A stretch of 64,000 nucleotides of DNA, taken from positions 124,001 to 188,000 of the forward strand of contig JAIFAC010000051.1 in the NCBI GenBank assembly GCA_026545765.1. The letters run 5' to 3'. Both the position numbers and the translations under genes were made by a program. This DNA is from Plantago major (lineage: Eukaryota > Streptophyta > Magnoliopsida > Lamiales > Plantaginaceae). Positions 22,188 to 32,785 of the stretch are shown piece by piece; position 1 is the stretch's first letter; every line of letters begins with the position of its first letter. The notes under the pieces are model-generated. The model searched no databases. It had not been told where the DNA came from and worked only from the letters and a program-made list of their open reading frames with translations.

Positions 22188-23624
22188 TCAGAAGAAGTAT
22201 TTCTCCGGATCTTGATTCTGGTGGAGAGCTTGCATCCATAGAGGGACGTTCCGAGCCGGGGGTTTCCAATCCGGCAGCCTGCCTCGAAAGAATTTCCTCT
22301 CAAATTGCCACTTTGGCCTTTCCGCTTCGGATTGACCTTGTTTCAAAGCGGGCCGGACGAAGAAGTATCTCTTCCACCAGTTTATTCCCAAGGAAGAAAG
22401 TGGTTCGACAAAAAATGTATACGCTTGGCGACATACGAACGTATAAAACAAAGTATTTCTATTACTTACACTAACGTTGAATAACTTCCGGAAGTTATCA
22501 AACGTGACCGGGATGTCCTTATATTTACACATCACCCCGAAGCACATCAAGTTTCCGAGCGAGTTGGGGATGATTTGGTGCGGACTTAACCCCATGCTGC
22601 TCAAAATCTCCAGAAACTCGGACGATACAGGCAGCCGCCACCCGCAATGAAGACTTATCTCATGAACGCACATGTACCCCGGAGGTGGATTGTAGAAGGC
22701 GTGCGCCTCATCCGGAATGAGAATTTCCACACACTCCGGAATCTCATACTTCCTCCGAAGTTCCTCCACCTCCTCAGCCATCACAATTGAAGGACAAGTG
22801 GGCAAGCTACCGTCCTCATTCATTTCACCCTCCGGATCAGGGTGAGTAACCTCGTCCCTTGTCCGAGGAAACTTCACCCGAAATACGTCTTCACCCCTCT
22901 TAATACCCTCGGGCAATTCCTCTTCGGTCATCTGGTGGCTCGTACCCACTTGACCAGCAGACTCCCTCCGAAAAACATGGGCAGACAACATTTCTTCTTC
23001 CTCCTCCTCCTCGGAACCAACATTCTCAGCCCGGGCCTCTTCCTCCACTCTATCATACTCGGACGAAGAACCCAAATCTACCACCCTCCGAAGGGGCACA
23101 GCTACTTGGACCCGATCCTCATCATCTTCTTCAAACATACCTAACTCAGGAGGTGCCTCGGAGGTATCATGCACCTCCTCCATATTAGGCTCCTGTGGAT
23201 CCGGGACGAACGGAACTCGGTTAGGGTTACTCGTAAAATTATAACCTAGGTTGCGAATGAGGGATCGAATCTCTACCGGAAGATCGGGCTCCTTTCCAGC
23301 ACGACCCGGACGGCAAGCTCCTATAGTCCGTGAGCTTGTCTCTTGAGCCGCACCAACACCCTGCACATTAGAGACTTGCAGGTAATCCCGACGCTTCGGA
23401 GACCTTGAACCCGGAACAACTAACCGAAGTAAGGAGCTTACCTCGGGCTCTTCCTGATTCGGACGGGGAGATTGCTCCAAATCTACTGACTCGTCTCCAC
23501 CATCAATGTCAATCTCTTTAGAGCTGTCGGATAGAGACAATGCACCGGAGACATATCCCTCAGCCTCGGATCGGTTCTGACTATCACTCTCGGACATCCT
23601 AGGGAAAGGAGAAAGCAATTTCAT
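22188..23624 (-). pseudogene. Gypsy-type transposon protein, N-terminal ORF
   Basis: 478 codons starting MKLLSPFPRMSESD; an internal ATG at 23597 is an alternative start. The first ~290 residues are acidic and disordered, including a run of seven Glu near residue 210. Residues about 295-382 match the pattern of the 'putative gypsy type transposon' domain: PPPGYMCVHEISLHCGWRLP, FLEILSSMGLSPHQIIPNS, CFGVMCKY and FRKLFNV. Trp- and Phe-rich sequence follows. No reverse transcriptase, integrase or zinc knuckle is nearby. Such genes are widespread repeats in plants, associated with Gypsy elements; the role of the protein is not known. A TATA box lies ~420 bp upstream on the same strand. Confidence 0.65.
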
Positions 23625-24044
23625 AAGCTTTAAGATGGCAGTCCGAGAGGTCGTTTATGTATATTAAAAAAGGAGGAGAAAGCTTTAAAATTCGGAGAGA
23701 AGAAAGCGAATCTACCGGACGAAGTTAGTTCGGAGTCAGTAAGATGTTCACTCGGTGTTAGTCAACATAACCAAAACATTGGTTATTACTACCTAACCTA
23801 CGCATCATGGGCATGCATCCGAGCCGTTCAAATGGAAAAGACAACAAACAGAGGAAATTGAATCACGCAGCGAAAAAAGCAAACTTACTTGTATTCGGAT
23901 GGATGGATGGTAGCTGACTTCGCACAGAACCACGCACGACGAACCGCTTCCTTCTTGCTTCGGTCTGATGGCAATTGTTTCGGACGTGCTCAAGAACAAA
24001 AATCTTCTCTCTAAAAGTGAGAAGAATGAGAGCGACTCAACCCC

Positions 24045-24052
24045 TATTTATA
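24045..24052 (-). promoter_or_regulatory. TATA box for the minus-strand gypsy-type gene
   Basis: Read on the minus strand the sequence is CTCTATAAATAGGGG, a near-ideal plant TATA box, ~420 bp before the ATG at 23624. It probably lies in an LTR-like promoter region, but LTR ends could not be fixed. Confidence 0.55.
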
Positions 24053-24774
24053 GAGGGCTATATCTGGAACTCCAACCGTCACGATTTTTCAGGATTAAAC
24101 CTCAATCGTAGATCAAAAATCATCCACCGGTGTAGTACAACAATACCAAGTGAAATGACGAATCGGTACAAAAAACTTACCTTGCGAAAACAAAAACGCA
24201 TACAACAAACTTCCCCACTTTCGGGCGAAAAACAACACTCAGGCCTCGGATGACTACCCATCAGATGCCTCGGCACTTTTCCAGGCAAAGATCACTCGCC
24301 AACATACGGACCCTCATCCACTCGGACGATTTCCTTCGGACCTTCTCTTTACAAAAGAGCTTGGTTCGGATGGGACACTCATCTACGGATTAACCCGTAA
24401 CCTAACAAAGGTACAACGACGACGTTCGGAGTCTACACTTAGTCTCGCTTACAAATACCCTATTCTTTCTTAAACTTTGTTGCACTCCGAGCCTTTTCCC
24501 TCGGACAGCAACAAAAGTAAAAAAGAAAAGGGGGGGGGGGGGGGGAGAGACTAAGTTAAGGACCACACGAAGCACGGTTTACACCTTTTTTCTGCTTACG
24601 AGAGGTGGATTGGACCAAGGAACGATCCATCCTCATCAGTCTCAACCAATAGTTCCACAACTATCTTCTACTAAGATACTTGGAAACTAGGGGGACATAT
24701 GTTGATATGAAAATATGTCCAATCCGTCATAGGAGCCTTTGGAACGAATCCTAAGGCGTCCCAAGTTGTCTAAA
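24053..24774. other. Upstream region of the gypsy-type gene, poly-G tract
   Basis: No gene seen. The region is rich in TCGGA/TCCGA words and includes a G run of about 16 at 24531-24546 whose length may be unreliable. Near 24700 is a small inverted repeat with arms GGACATAT and ATATGTCC. Confidence 0.45.
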
Positions 24775-24985
24775 GGATCCGAATCACAATGATCCGACCC
24801 GGAGTCCCTCAGGTCTGACCCTCCCTAGAAGAGTGGAACAAAGGATTTAAGCGATACTGGGTCCGACCCTAGGCCCTCAGGTCCGACCCACCCTAGTCCG
24901 AACCTCCCTAGAAAGGGGACAGAATACTTAAACGATACTGAGTCCGACCCTAGGCCTCCATGTCCGACCCATCTAGGTCCGATAC
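24775..24985. repeat. Diverged tandem repeat of ~90-100 bp
   Basis: Two to three imperfect units share CTCAGGTCYGACCC, CCTAGAA, CGATACTG and GTCCGACCCTAGGC. Spacing between CGATACTG words (24853 and 24934) is about 81 bp. Confidence 0.6.
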
Positions 24986-25162
24986 GGACGATCATTCGGA
25001 TCCAACACGACAATCTCACAGGCAACCAAGTAGACTGGCACTAGAGAGTAAGGTCCGAATCGGAAGAGTTGGGCAAACCTAGGGAACTTCCCCATAGACA
25101 GCCCAATACGGTCCGGACCAAGCGTCCGGACCAACCTCTCTGGACCTCGAACCTCGGCAGAC

Positions 25163-26000
25163 CATGTCACACCCTCTAAAACTCTCTCAATAATGACTAA
25201 ACTACCCCTAAAAGCCCAAAATGGTATGGGCTAAGTGTCATTATTGGGCCATGGGCCTAAACAAGCCTTGGTGGCTTGATCAAGGCCTTACACTTGGCGC
25301 AATCCAGAGGGGTCCTTCCTCTTTGAGAAAATCTTATAAATATGGCACACTTCCCCATGCAAAGGTAAGACATCTTACGAAACTAATCCCGAACATTATA
25401 CAGAGCAGATCTTCAGGCTCTCTTGAGTAAAGTCTCCAACCGGTTTGACACTTAGCAAACCGGTTCCTAACCCCCCCCCCACTCAAGTCACTTGTGCAGG
25501 TTCTTACCAAGCTTGAGATTGCAGGCTCTCACACATTGGCTCTTACATGTACGAAGCTTCTTACCTTGACCCTTACCCGTGAAGTTGAATAATCTCTAAG
25601 TAGTTGGGGGATTTTACCCTCAACAGTACTAGTTGGATTAATATTCACAACTATATATACTAGCCGATAGGTACTTAGTTGATTAAACATTAGACAAGCT
25701 TTTGCGCTCAACATAGATATTCTCTAGCAGCTTGTTTAAGCATCTCTTTTACTAAGCTTTTAGTCAGTCATCTCTCTCTTTTGGTGTGAGAGATCTAGCG
25801 TCGAATCGGTAGCCCGATTCAAGTTGCTTAGTTTTTGATATTCTAGATTATAGGATTATTGTCTGGATATATTTTTGTGTAAATCCGTTATTCTTATAGT
25901 GAATATTTCGCCTGTGGCTCGGCAGATTATTTATAATTTGCTAGAAATTATTTATTTCTCGTTTCTTTACATTCCGCTGTTTAGACTCTAAGATAGTTTC
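25163..26000 (+). repeat. Probable decayed LTR
   Basis: Begins near TGTCACACCC, contains a plus-strand TATA box TATAAATAT at 25335-25343, an inverted pair AACCGGTTTG/CAAACCGGTT at about 25439-25467, and ends in a stretch (near 25900-25990) resembling the 3' end of plant LTRs. No partner LTR or primer site was found, so limits are approximate. Confidence 0.4.
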
Positions 26001-26478
26001 AGATATTGGTTTTGAGTATTGTCCCAATACGTGTTTACAATATCTATATTTTGGTACTAAATCCCGATCCATACAATTTCACTATTGATTTAGTCCGAAT
26101 TGATTTTTTATTTGGGTTCTTACATTGTAGTGGTGAGTTCTGGAGTTTTCGAGACGGTTGGTTATGGTTCAATGATTTAGATAGGTTAAGCTTGTTTCGA
26201 GTCGACTTTGAGGTAATGAGGATTTCTCGACACTTCTGCTTTATATTTCATACTCGAAATCGCGTAACATGCTACGCGTGTTATTGTGTTATATTTTATT
26301 AATTTTCTTTCTTTATTTAAATGTGATACTTATTTACAAACATGACACACATTTCATTTCTCAGGAAAATTGTAATTTATGGGTCTCAGAAACATAGTTT
26401 TAAAAAGTAGAAGGGCAATCCTGCGACGTTCAGTGGTAAAACGGTAATTAACCTGGTAAAAAAAAAGCATTAAGAGAA

Positions 26479-26585
26479 GGGGGGGGGGGGGGGACCAAGG
26501 ATCGAACCCGTGACCACCTACTGAATAGTCAAAATTTCGGCCAGTCGACTAAATCCATTGTCTACCATTCCGTAACAAGTAGAAC
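26479..26585 (-). other. tRNA-like promoter box (possible SINE fragment)
   Basis: On the minus strand GGTTCGATCC (26499-26508) matches a polymerase III B box, followed by TTGGT and a run of about 15 C. No clear A box or tRNA cloverleaf is present. It may be a SINE fragment or a chance match. Confidence 0.3.
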
Positions 26586-26595
26586 CTTTAGCAAT

Positions 26596-26856
26596 TACTT
26601 CCACCGTCCCGGAACAAGTTTCCCGCTTTGACTTTTTGCGGTCAAATTTTTTCAACCTTGACTACGAATTAATCTTAAACCACAACTGTAAAATGTTCAA
26701 TTTTTTTATATAATGAAAATTTAGCCACTAAAGTTTTATTATATAAAAAAATTGAACATTTTACATTTGCGGTTTAAAATTAATTCGTAGTCAAAGTTGG
26801 ATAAGTTTGACTGCAAAAAGTCAAACTGGAAAACTTGTTCCGGGACGGAGGAAGTA
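26596..26856. mobile_element. Stowaway MITE, nearly full-length palindrome (left of pair)
   Basis: TA-flanked; termini TACTTCCACCGTCCCGGAAC and, reversed, TACTTCCTCCGTCCCGGAAC. Inverted-repeat similarity extends about 110 bp inward, including GACTTTTTGC, ACTACGAATTAAT and TAAAATGTTCAATTTTTTTA, so the transcript would fold into one long hairpin. Confidence 0.9.
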
Positions 26857-26890
26857 CTTCACTTCTAATTATTATTATATACTGTATATG

Positions 26891-27151
26891 TACTCCCTCC
26901 GCCCCGGAGAAGTTGTGCACATTTGACTTTTTGCAGTCAACGATATCCAACTTTGACCATGAATTAATTTCAAACCGTAATGGTAAAATCTTCAATTAAA
27001 TTATATAATGAAAGTTTAGATGCTAAATTTTAATTATATCTTTCAATTGAAGATTATACCATTACGGTTTAAGATTAATTTATGGTCAAAGTTGGATTTC
27101 GTTGACTGCGAAAACAGTAATGTGGATAGCTTCTCCAGGACGGAGGGAGTA
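26891..27151. mobile_element. Stowaway MITE, nearly full-length palindrome (right of pair)
   Basis: TA-flanked; the left end is TACTCCCTCCGCCCCGGAGA and the reversed right end TACTCCCTCCGTCCTGGAGA. It shares sub-terminal words with its neighbour (GACTTTTTGC, CAACTTTGACCA, GAATTAAT), so the two belong to related subfamilies. Only 34 bp separates them. Confidence 0.9.
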
Positions 27152-30107
27152 TATAGTTTTAATGTTTGACAAATAACTTATGGTTATTATATCAAGATAT
27201 GAGACTTGATATAATAGTCTATTCGAAAGGATCACGTATGTGAAACCAAAAAGTATGTTTTCACAATGCATGTGATGTGTGATATAAAGTGGTTTATTAG
27301 AAGTATGGTATAAAAGTGTATTTTTAAGCTCATCGATATGCCTATGAAGTGTGTGAACCTTTCAAGGGATTCTCGTGCTTTGGAGTACTTCCAGTGTTAT
27401 GTGTGTGACCCCTATGCATGGTAGGGGATATGTTATGTGAAAGCCGGTATGTGTGGCACCACGGTTTGTGTGGCAATAGTGTATATTTGATTGAGCTTTA
27501 TTGTTTTGACTAATGATCCATGTAAACGATTTTGACTATGATGTGATATTATTATGTGTATATATATATATGTATATTCAAAACTTTGATTGATCTGGTA
27601 GAAGTGGTTTGAACTGAGTAGGGGTACTCGTGCCGACTGCGCCTTAGCAGCATAGTAATATTATGCCCTGCTGTCGTTAGAGGTAATCGCGTAGGATTTT
27701 AGCTAGGAAGTTGGGAGTAGCATAGCAGAGGGAGGTCGGGGATCCTTTACACCTTTCCCATCATCGATTTACAACAAAGCAATTAGGGTTTACTGCAATT
27801 TAATTAATCTGTATGCGATTAATCTATTTACTTTTCTGCATACAATTTACAAACATTATTTGCTTGTTCCTATGCTAAGTGTCCGTGGAGAACGACATCC
27901 TGAGTCAGCTTTCCGCTATAAACTGTGGATTTGAGGACTTCCGACTTATAAATTTAATCTTGATTGTATTTAGGGATTACAGGTTCTACAACGAAAAACG
28001 AAATCTCTGAGTGCACATCAGAATCAACTGAAGACAACGACTCCATCATCAAATAAGAATCAACAATTAATAATGGCGTCCTGCTAAGTATGTGTTGATT
28101 ACATATATTCTCCCTATCTTGTACCCGGGAAACTAAGAACTCCCTTAGAGTGAGATTATTTGGCCTCTTGCTCACAATACTTATCTGAATATCGGTATAC
28201 CATTCGTCTTCTCCACGGACAAATTTTTTTGGATATTTGATGTGTCAAATCAAAGTTTTAAATTTGTTTATTAGCCAAGAGTTAATTCTCAACACTACGA
28301 AAACTTGTAGTGCAGTGAAGTTAACCCCGAGGTCGGTCTCGAAGGACTTAACTAAGCTGAGTCTTGTTTACGAATAATACCACCAGTATGGAAAGCAGTA
28401 AAGGTTGTTTTGCTTCGGCAACAAAATGATTATATTATCTTAACAACTATGCAAACTAACTAGAACATATTAAACTAAACGAGATTGATATGTAAGAGGA
28501 GAATTATGGTGTGGTGATAGAAGACAAGCTAGCTAACAGGAAACATGCAACAATAATGATGTCGATTTACTCTAGTTATCACTGGGACATGCTCTACTGA
28601 TTATTACATTGCTCTAGGCTTTTCTAGGCATACACCTTATGTCATGTAAGGTACGGAGAACTATGACAATGAACTAACTCAATTTGTTCTAGAAAACAGA
28701 TAGCATTAGTGGAGGTGTCAATTCCACTAAGCTACAATTAATAAGCTAATGTAGTTATTACTGTTTGTAGCAAACCAATGGATATAGCAAGACGCAAGAC
28801 GTTTTGTTATAAGTGATCAGATGCTTAATCCATTGGTGATTCTGACCTAACGAACATCAAACAGATAACTACATACGCAATTAATCAAAACGACACAGAG
28901 TAAATCGCATCTTATACATATTGAATCACATGAACCCTAACTAGCATGCATTGAATCCATCACCACCCCATAATTAGGGTGTTTAGCTACTCATGATATG
29001 TGAAAACATAATCAGAATCATATACGAACACACAATAAACATAATCTACACTAAAAACCAAGAAACAAGATTTGATACAATTTTACCTAATCGTGTCACA
29101 AACCCTAGGTAAGAATTGAAGAACTTGAATCCAATCGGTGAAAAGTATGAAGATATGCTCCCAATCAATAATCAATCGTCGAATTACAAGAGAAATCGGT
29201 TCATTTACCTCCACTAATGGGTAGGTAATTGTCTTAGAAAGGTTCTAGGTTCAGAGCAAATAGAATAGAAGAAAAATAATGAGAATCTAATGAAAAATCA
29301 AGAAAATAGGATATATAAAGTGAAAAACGCATCTCAGGCCCGTTTTGGGCCGAAAACGGGCCCTGGAGCAGGCCAAAACAGGTCTGGCGTTGCGAGGAAC
29401 ACTTCTGGTTCGTAATACGCCTGGCGATGCCAGAAGTGATTCTGGCGACGCCAGGGTCCTTCAGCCCTGGTTTTTTGCCCTTTTGAGTGTCTAACCGTCA
29501 GAATTTGGACATGGTTCCTTCTTGAAAGTTGTAGCTCTTGGTATTATGTACATGTGGACACCAAGATTAGGTCAATCGGAGTTCATGTGAGAGAGTTATG
29601 GCCAAAATTCCAAGGTTGCTCCTTCGTAGTTCGAATTTCGTGCGCCTTCACTTAAACGGCTCTAAAATATTCGTCCGAACTCCGAATCCACTTCCGTTTC
29701 AACCGATCAACTCCGTTTTCAACCAACTTTCAGGTCTTGGAACTTTCATGCTTCCATAAATGCATTAATATGCACTGGTTTAGCCTTGTTTCAATGCATT
29801 TTCACCAAACACCTTTTGAATAATACAAGGTCTTCTTGCTCTTTCATTGACTCGTTTGTAATGCTTCACCCGAACTAAGTGGTTTAAGTTAACTTTGTTT
29901 GAGCAATTGGCTTCTCAAATTTGTGCTGCATTGGTTGACTCGGACCTTCTCTGACCGGTCCGAGGCAATCTGTTTGTATGATCGTAGCTTTTACTTTCTC
30001 GCAAAAAGTTGTATTGATTTGACGGAAATTCAAGTACAACTGGTGGGCTTTGAGGACGGATAAGGACAATGACAAAAAACTTTGATAACTGTCGTAGTCT
30101 AATCTCA
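27152..30107. other. Gene-free, TE-derived region
   Basis: About 3 kb without a supported gene. At 27880-27901 GTCCGTGGAGAACGACATCC resembles a stretch common near the LTRs of plant Gypsy elements. 29336-29460 is a cluster of hairpins (listed separately). The DNA right of that probably belongs to the minus-strand Gypsy element whose integrase follows. Short open frames at 27954-28175 and 29884-30108 are not recognisable. Confidence 0.4.
29338..29454. repeat. Hairpin cluster in Gypsy-derived DNA
   Basis: Perfect 9-bp stem GCCCGTTTT/AAAACGGGC (29338-29361); inverted pair CACTTCTGG/CCAGAAGTG (29400-29438) enclosing CTGGCGATGCCAG (29421-29433); and a further CTGGCGACGCCAG (29442-29454). GC-rich against an AT-rich background. 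Confidence 0.75.
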
Positions 30108-30114
30108 AAGTGTT

Positions 30115-31016
30115 AACCTAAGCATAAAACTTTTGCAAATTCTTAGCATTCCAAGTTCTCTTCAAGGCTCGCCCTTGGTCGTCTTCTAGCTCAAAGCTTC
30201 CATTGACTCTGGCTCCAGTAACTTTGTAAGGTCCCTCCCATCTGGGCTTGAGTTTCCCAACATTGCTCAAAATATCGGCTCTTCTGAGGACTAAGTCTCC
30301 GACTTGTATATCTTTGGGGAAGACGCACTTGTTGTAGGCTCTAGCAGTCATGGCTTGATATAGAAGGATGTTAGCTAGTGCCTTGCTTCGTTTGTCTTCA
30401 AGGAGCTCAAGGTCGTAGATCCTTGCGACTTCATTGTTAGCCGGGTTGTACTGCTAGATCCTCTGGGTTTACACTGCTACTTCTGAAGGAATGACCGCCT
30501 CAGATCCATAGATAAGGGAAAAAGGCGTCTCTTGTGTAGAGGTCCGAGTCGTCGTCCTGTGTGCCCAAAGGACCGCGTCGAGATCATCTGCCCAACTGTC
30601 TTAGGAGGTCGTCAACCTTTTCTCCAAAATTTTGACGATGGTCTTGTTGGTGGCTTCTACTTGACCATTAGCTTGGGGGTGACCAACGGAAGTGAAGCGC
30701 TGTTCTATTTTGAAAGATTGAAGCCACTCCTTCAGTCTTGCTCCAGAGAACTGAGCCCCATTATCTGACACTAGGACTCTTGGAAGTCCAAAACGGCAGA
30801 TGATGTTCTTCCAGATGAATGTCCGTACCCTGCTTTCAGTGATGGTCGAAACTGCCTCTGCCTCAACCCACTTAGTGAAATACTCCACTGCCATGATCAA
30901 GAACTTCTTCTGATGGGTTCCTCGTGGGAAGGGACCAACTATGTCTATGCACCATTGATCAAATGGACATGCTATAATTGACGGAATCATAGGGTTGGTC
31001 GGGCGATGTGGTATGT
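30115..31016 (-). pseudogene. Gypsy integrase fragment
   Basis: Minus-strand integrase, reading from 31016 to 30115. The catalytic core shows CIDIVGPFPRG (first Asp), VSDNGAQFSG (second Asp) and HPQANGQVEATN (Glu), spaced as in Ty3/Gypsy integrases of the Tat/Athila-like branch. It continues, in one frame, through [12 protein letters not shown] and [10 protein letters not shown] to the C-terminal module LVLRRADI...GPYKVT and ends NAKNLQKFYA. Three in-frame stops break it: one after RLTTS (about 30600) and two near 30440-30455. Its N-terminal side is cut at 31016 by copy C. Confidence 0.85.
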
Positions 31017-31765
31017 TGGTGTTAGGAAATTTGTTAGATATTTTGTTAGAAATATCTGTTTAGATTTTGATCAGCAACATGATGACTTATCTTAGTTTCA
31101 GAAAGGTGATTAGTACTCTTGGTTCACTTGAACATTGTAAAAGAGGAAACCCACTTAGTATGATAGTCTAGCTAATCTTGTATAGGATGTTAGGTCTCAA
31201 AATGTAATTTTTATTTTATGAAGAGAAGACCAAGAAGAAGACATCCAAGCAGAACAAGTTCAACAACATTGAAGATTTGAAGACTGCACAAGATTACTGA
31301 AATGTTTTACAGATACCTGTGATCAGATATCAGAAAGACACAATTTGGTTCTAAAATGAACAAGTGTTTTAAAGAGATATCTGAGAACTGGAAGGTTTCT
31401 GAAAACCAGGAAAGTGCCCACAGATATCTACTCTCAGATACCTTGAGATTTAACCACATTTCTGAAAAAGAAATATATTGCAACAAAGTTGTTTCAATAA
31501 AGTGGTATCTGAAGATTGAAGACAAGGACGTGCAAAGAATCAGAGAAATCTGATAATACTAGTCTCTGATACAATGCATAGTTCCGTTGGCACTACATGA
31601 CAAAAGTATAGTACAATGCATTAAATGCACGGACAGAGATGTCTGAACGAAAGTAACGGTGGCTTCTGAAGAAGAAGACAAACTCACATAAGATTACACA
31701 GATATCAATAGTTTGAATTTGATTTGAGCCTAACGGATACTATTCAAACGGCACTCAAATTCATC

Positions 31766-31774
31766 TATAAATAT
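31766..31774 (+). promoter_or_regulatory. LTR TATA box (copy C)
   Basis: TATAAATAT, identical in sequence and surroundings to that of copy A; the likely core promoter for the genomic RNA. Confidence 0.7.
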
Positions 31775-32164
31775 CAACACTTAGACTGCTTGAGAACACA
31801 CCTTGAACTCCATAAACACGCTGAACACCTTACTCTCTCAAAGCAAACTACTTATCCTCAAGCTTTCTGTTGCGACCAAAGCTCTTGATCTTAAGTAGCA
31901 CTAAAGTTCTAAGTGTCCTGATCCTAAACAAGCACTGCTATTTGTGAAAGAGTTGAATCGAAAGATCAAGTATCTGAGATTCATTCTCTTGAACAATTAT
32001 CATAGACTTGGGTCAGTAAAAAGAACAAGATACCATACATTGCAAAGTGTATTAAGTATACTTGATTCACAGAGCTATCTGATTAACTGAAAAGTTATTA
32101 AAGAAGCTCATCTGACAACTCAAACCAAAACCAACACCATCACTGGCGTGGAGTACAGGAAGTA

Positions 32165-32289
32165 CTTAGTTTGAGAAACTAAGGAATAACTCCAAGGTTA
32201 TTGAGCACAGGAAGTACTTAGCTTGGGAAGCTAGGGAATAGCTCAAAAAGGTTTCTGAGTACAGGAAGTACTTGGCTGTGAAAGCCGGG
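32165..32289 (+). repeat. Three tandem hairpin units in LTR leader (copy C)
   Basis: Stems at 32165-32183, 32217-32235 and 32271-32289, each following ACAGGAAGTA. Stem 2 pairs CTTAGCTT with AAGCTAGG; stem 3 pairs CTTGGCT with AGCCGGG, so two stem positions change on both sides relative to stem 1 (CTTAGTTT/AAACTAAG). Confidence 0.75.
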
Positions 32290-32670
32290 GAACAACTCAG
32301 GGCGAACATTTGGTTGGGAACCATTTGTTTAAGGAATCTTAGAATAGGATTTTTGTAAGGTGACCTCAATTATCTATTCTAGTGAATTCAAGGTCTTTGG
32401 AAGACCGAACAGGATTAGTTGGAGGATTACGCCAATTCCAGATACCACTATACTTCATGTTATTTACTTTTACAGACTTACATTTCAAAGAACACACACA
32501 CACACTTTAACTGTTTCTGCACTTATCTATCTTAAGTCTTCCGCGCTCTGAATCTAAGTATCAGATATCTACACAGATATCTGAGAAATAGTTTTTATTG
32601 ACAAAAGTTTTAAAAGACTATTCACCCCCCCCCTCTAGTCTTTTACTTTGCCTTTATCTGGACCAACAAG

Positions 32671-32682
32671 TGGTATCAGAGC
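32671..32682 (+). other. Primer-binding site, initiator Met tRNA
   Basis: TGGTATCAGAGC two bases after the LTR end, complementary to the 3' end of plant initiator Met tRNA, the usual Copia minus-strand primer. Confidence 0.9.
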
Positions 32683-32785
32683 AGGAGGTTCACAAGCCTT
32701 CTGCACTGAACCTAGATCCCTAGATAGGTGAAGGAACTTTGTCCATTTTCGAGGACTATTTAATTTGTGTGTTAAGTGTGTAGGA

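Larger units (their letters stand above)
31017..32668 (+). repeat. 5' LTR of copy C
   Basis: 1652 bp, starting TGGTGTTAGG and ending ACCAACA two bases before the primer-binding site. It matches 3094-4587 throughout except for the U3 segment deleted in copy A. It carries a TATA box at 31766-31774, AGATATCT palindromes, and the three hairpin units at 32165-32289. TG positions at 31014 or 31020 are alternative starts; 31017 is favoured because copy A shares sequence from there. Confidence 0.85.

Noticed and set aside
20676..23144. Plus-strand open frames opposite the gypsy-type gene
   Set aside because: They are shadows of the minus-strand ORFs, Pro/Ser-rich only because the opposite strand is Glu/Gly-rich.
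24531..24546. Long G/C runs (also 4537-4552 and 26479-26493) as functional quadruplex elements
   Set aside because: Single homopolymers are prone to sequencing-length error and lie in decayed repeats; nothing else supports function.
26479..26585. A true tRNA gene
   Set aside because: Only the B-box word matches; no A box or cloverleaf can be drawn.
30532..30768. Plus-strand open frame at the Gypsy integrase
   Set aside because: The minus strand there encodes recognisable integrase motifs.
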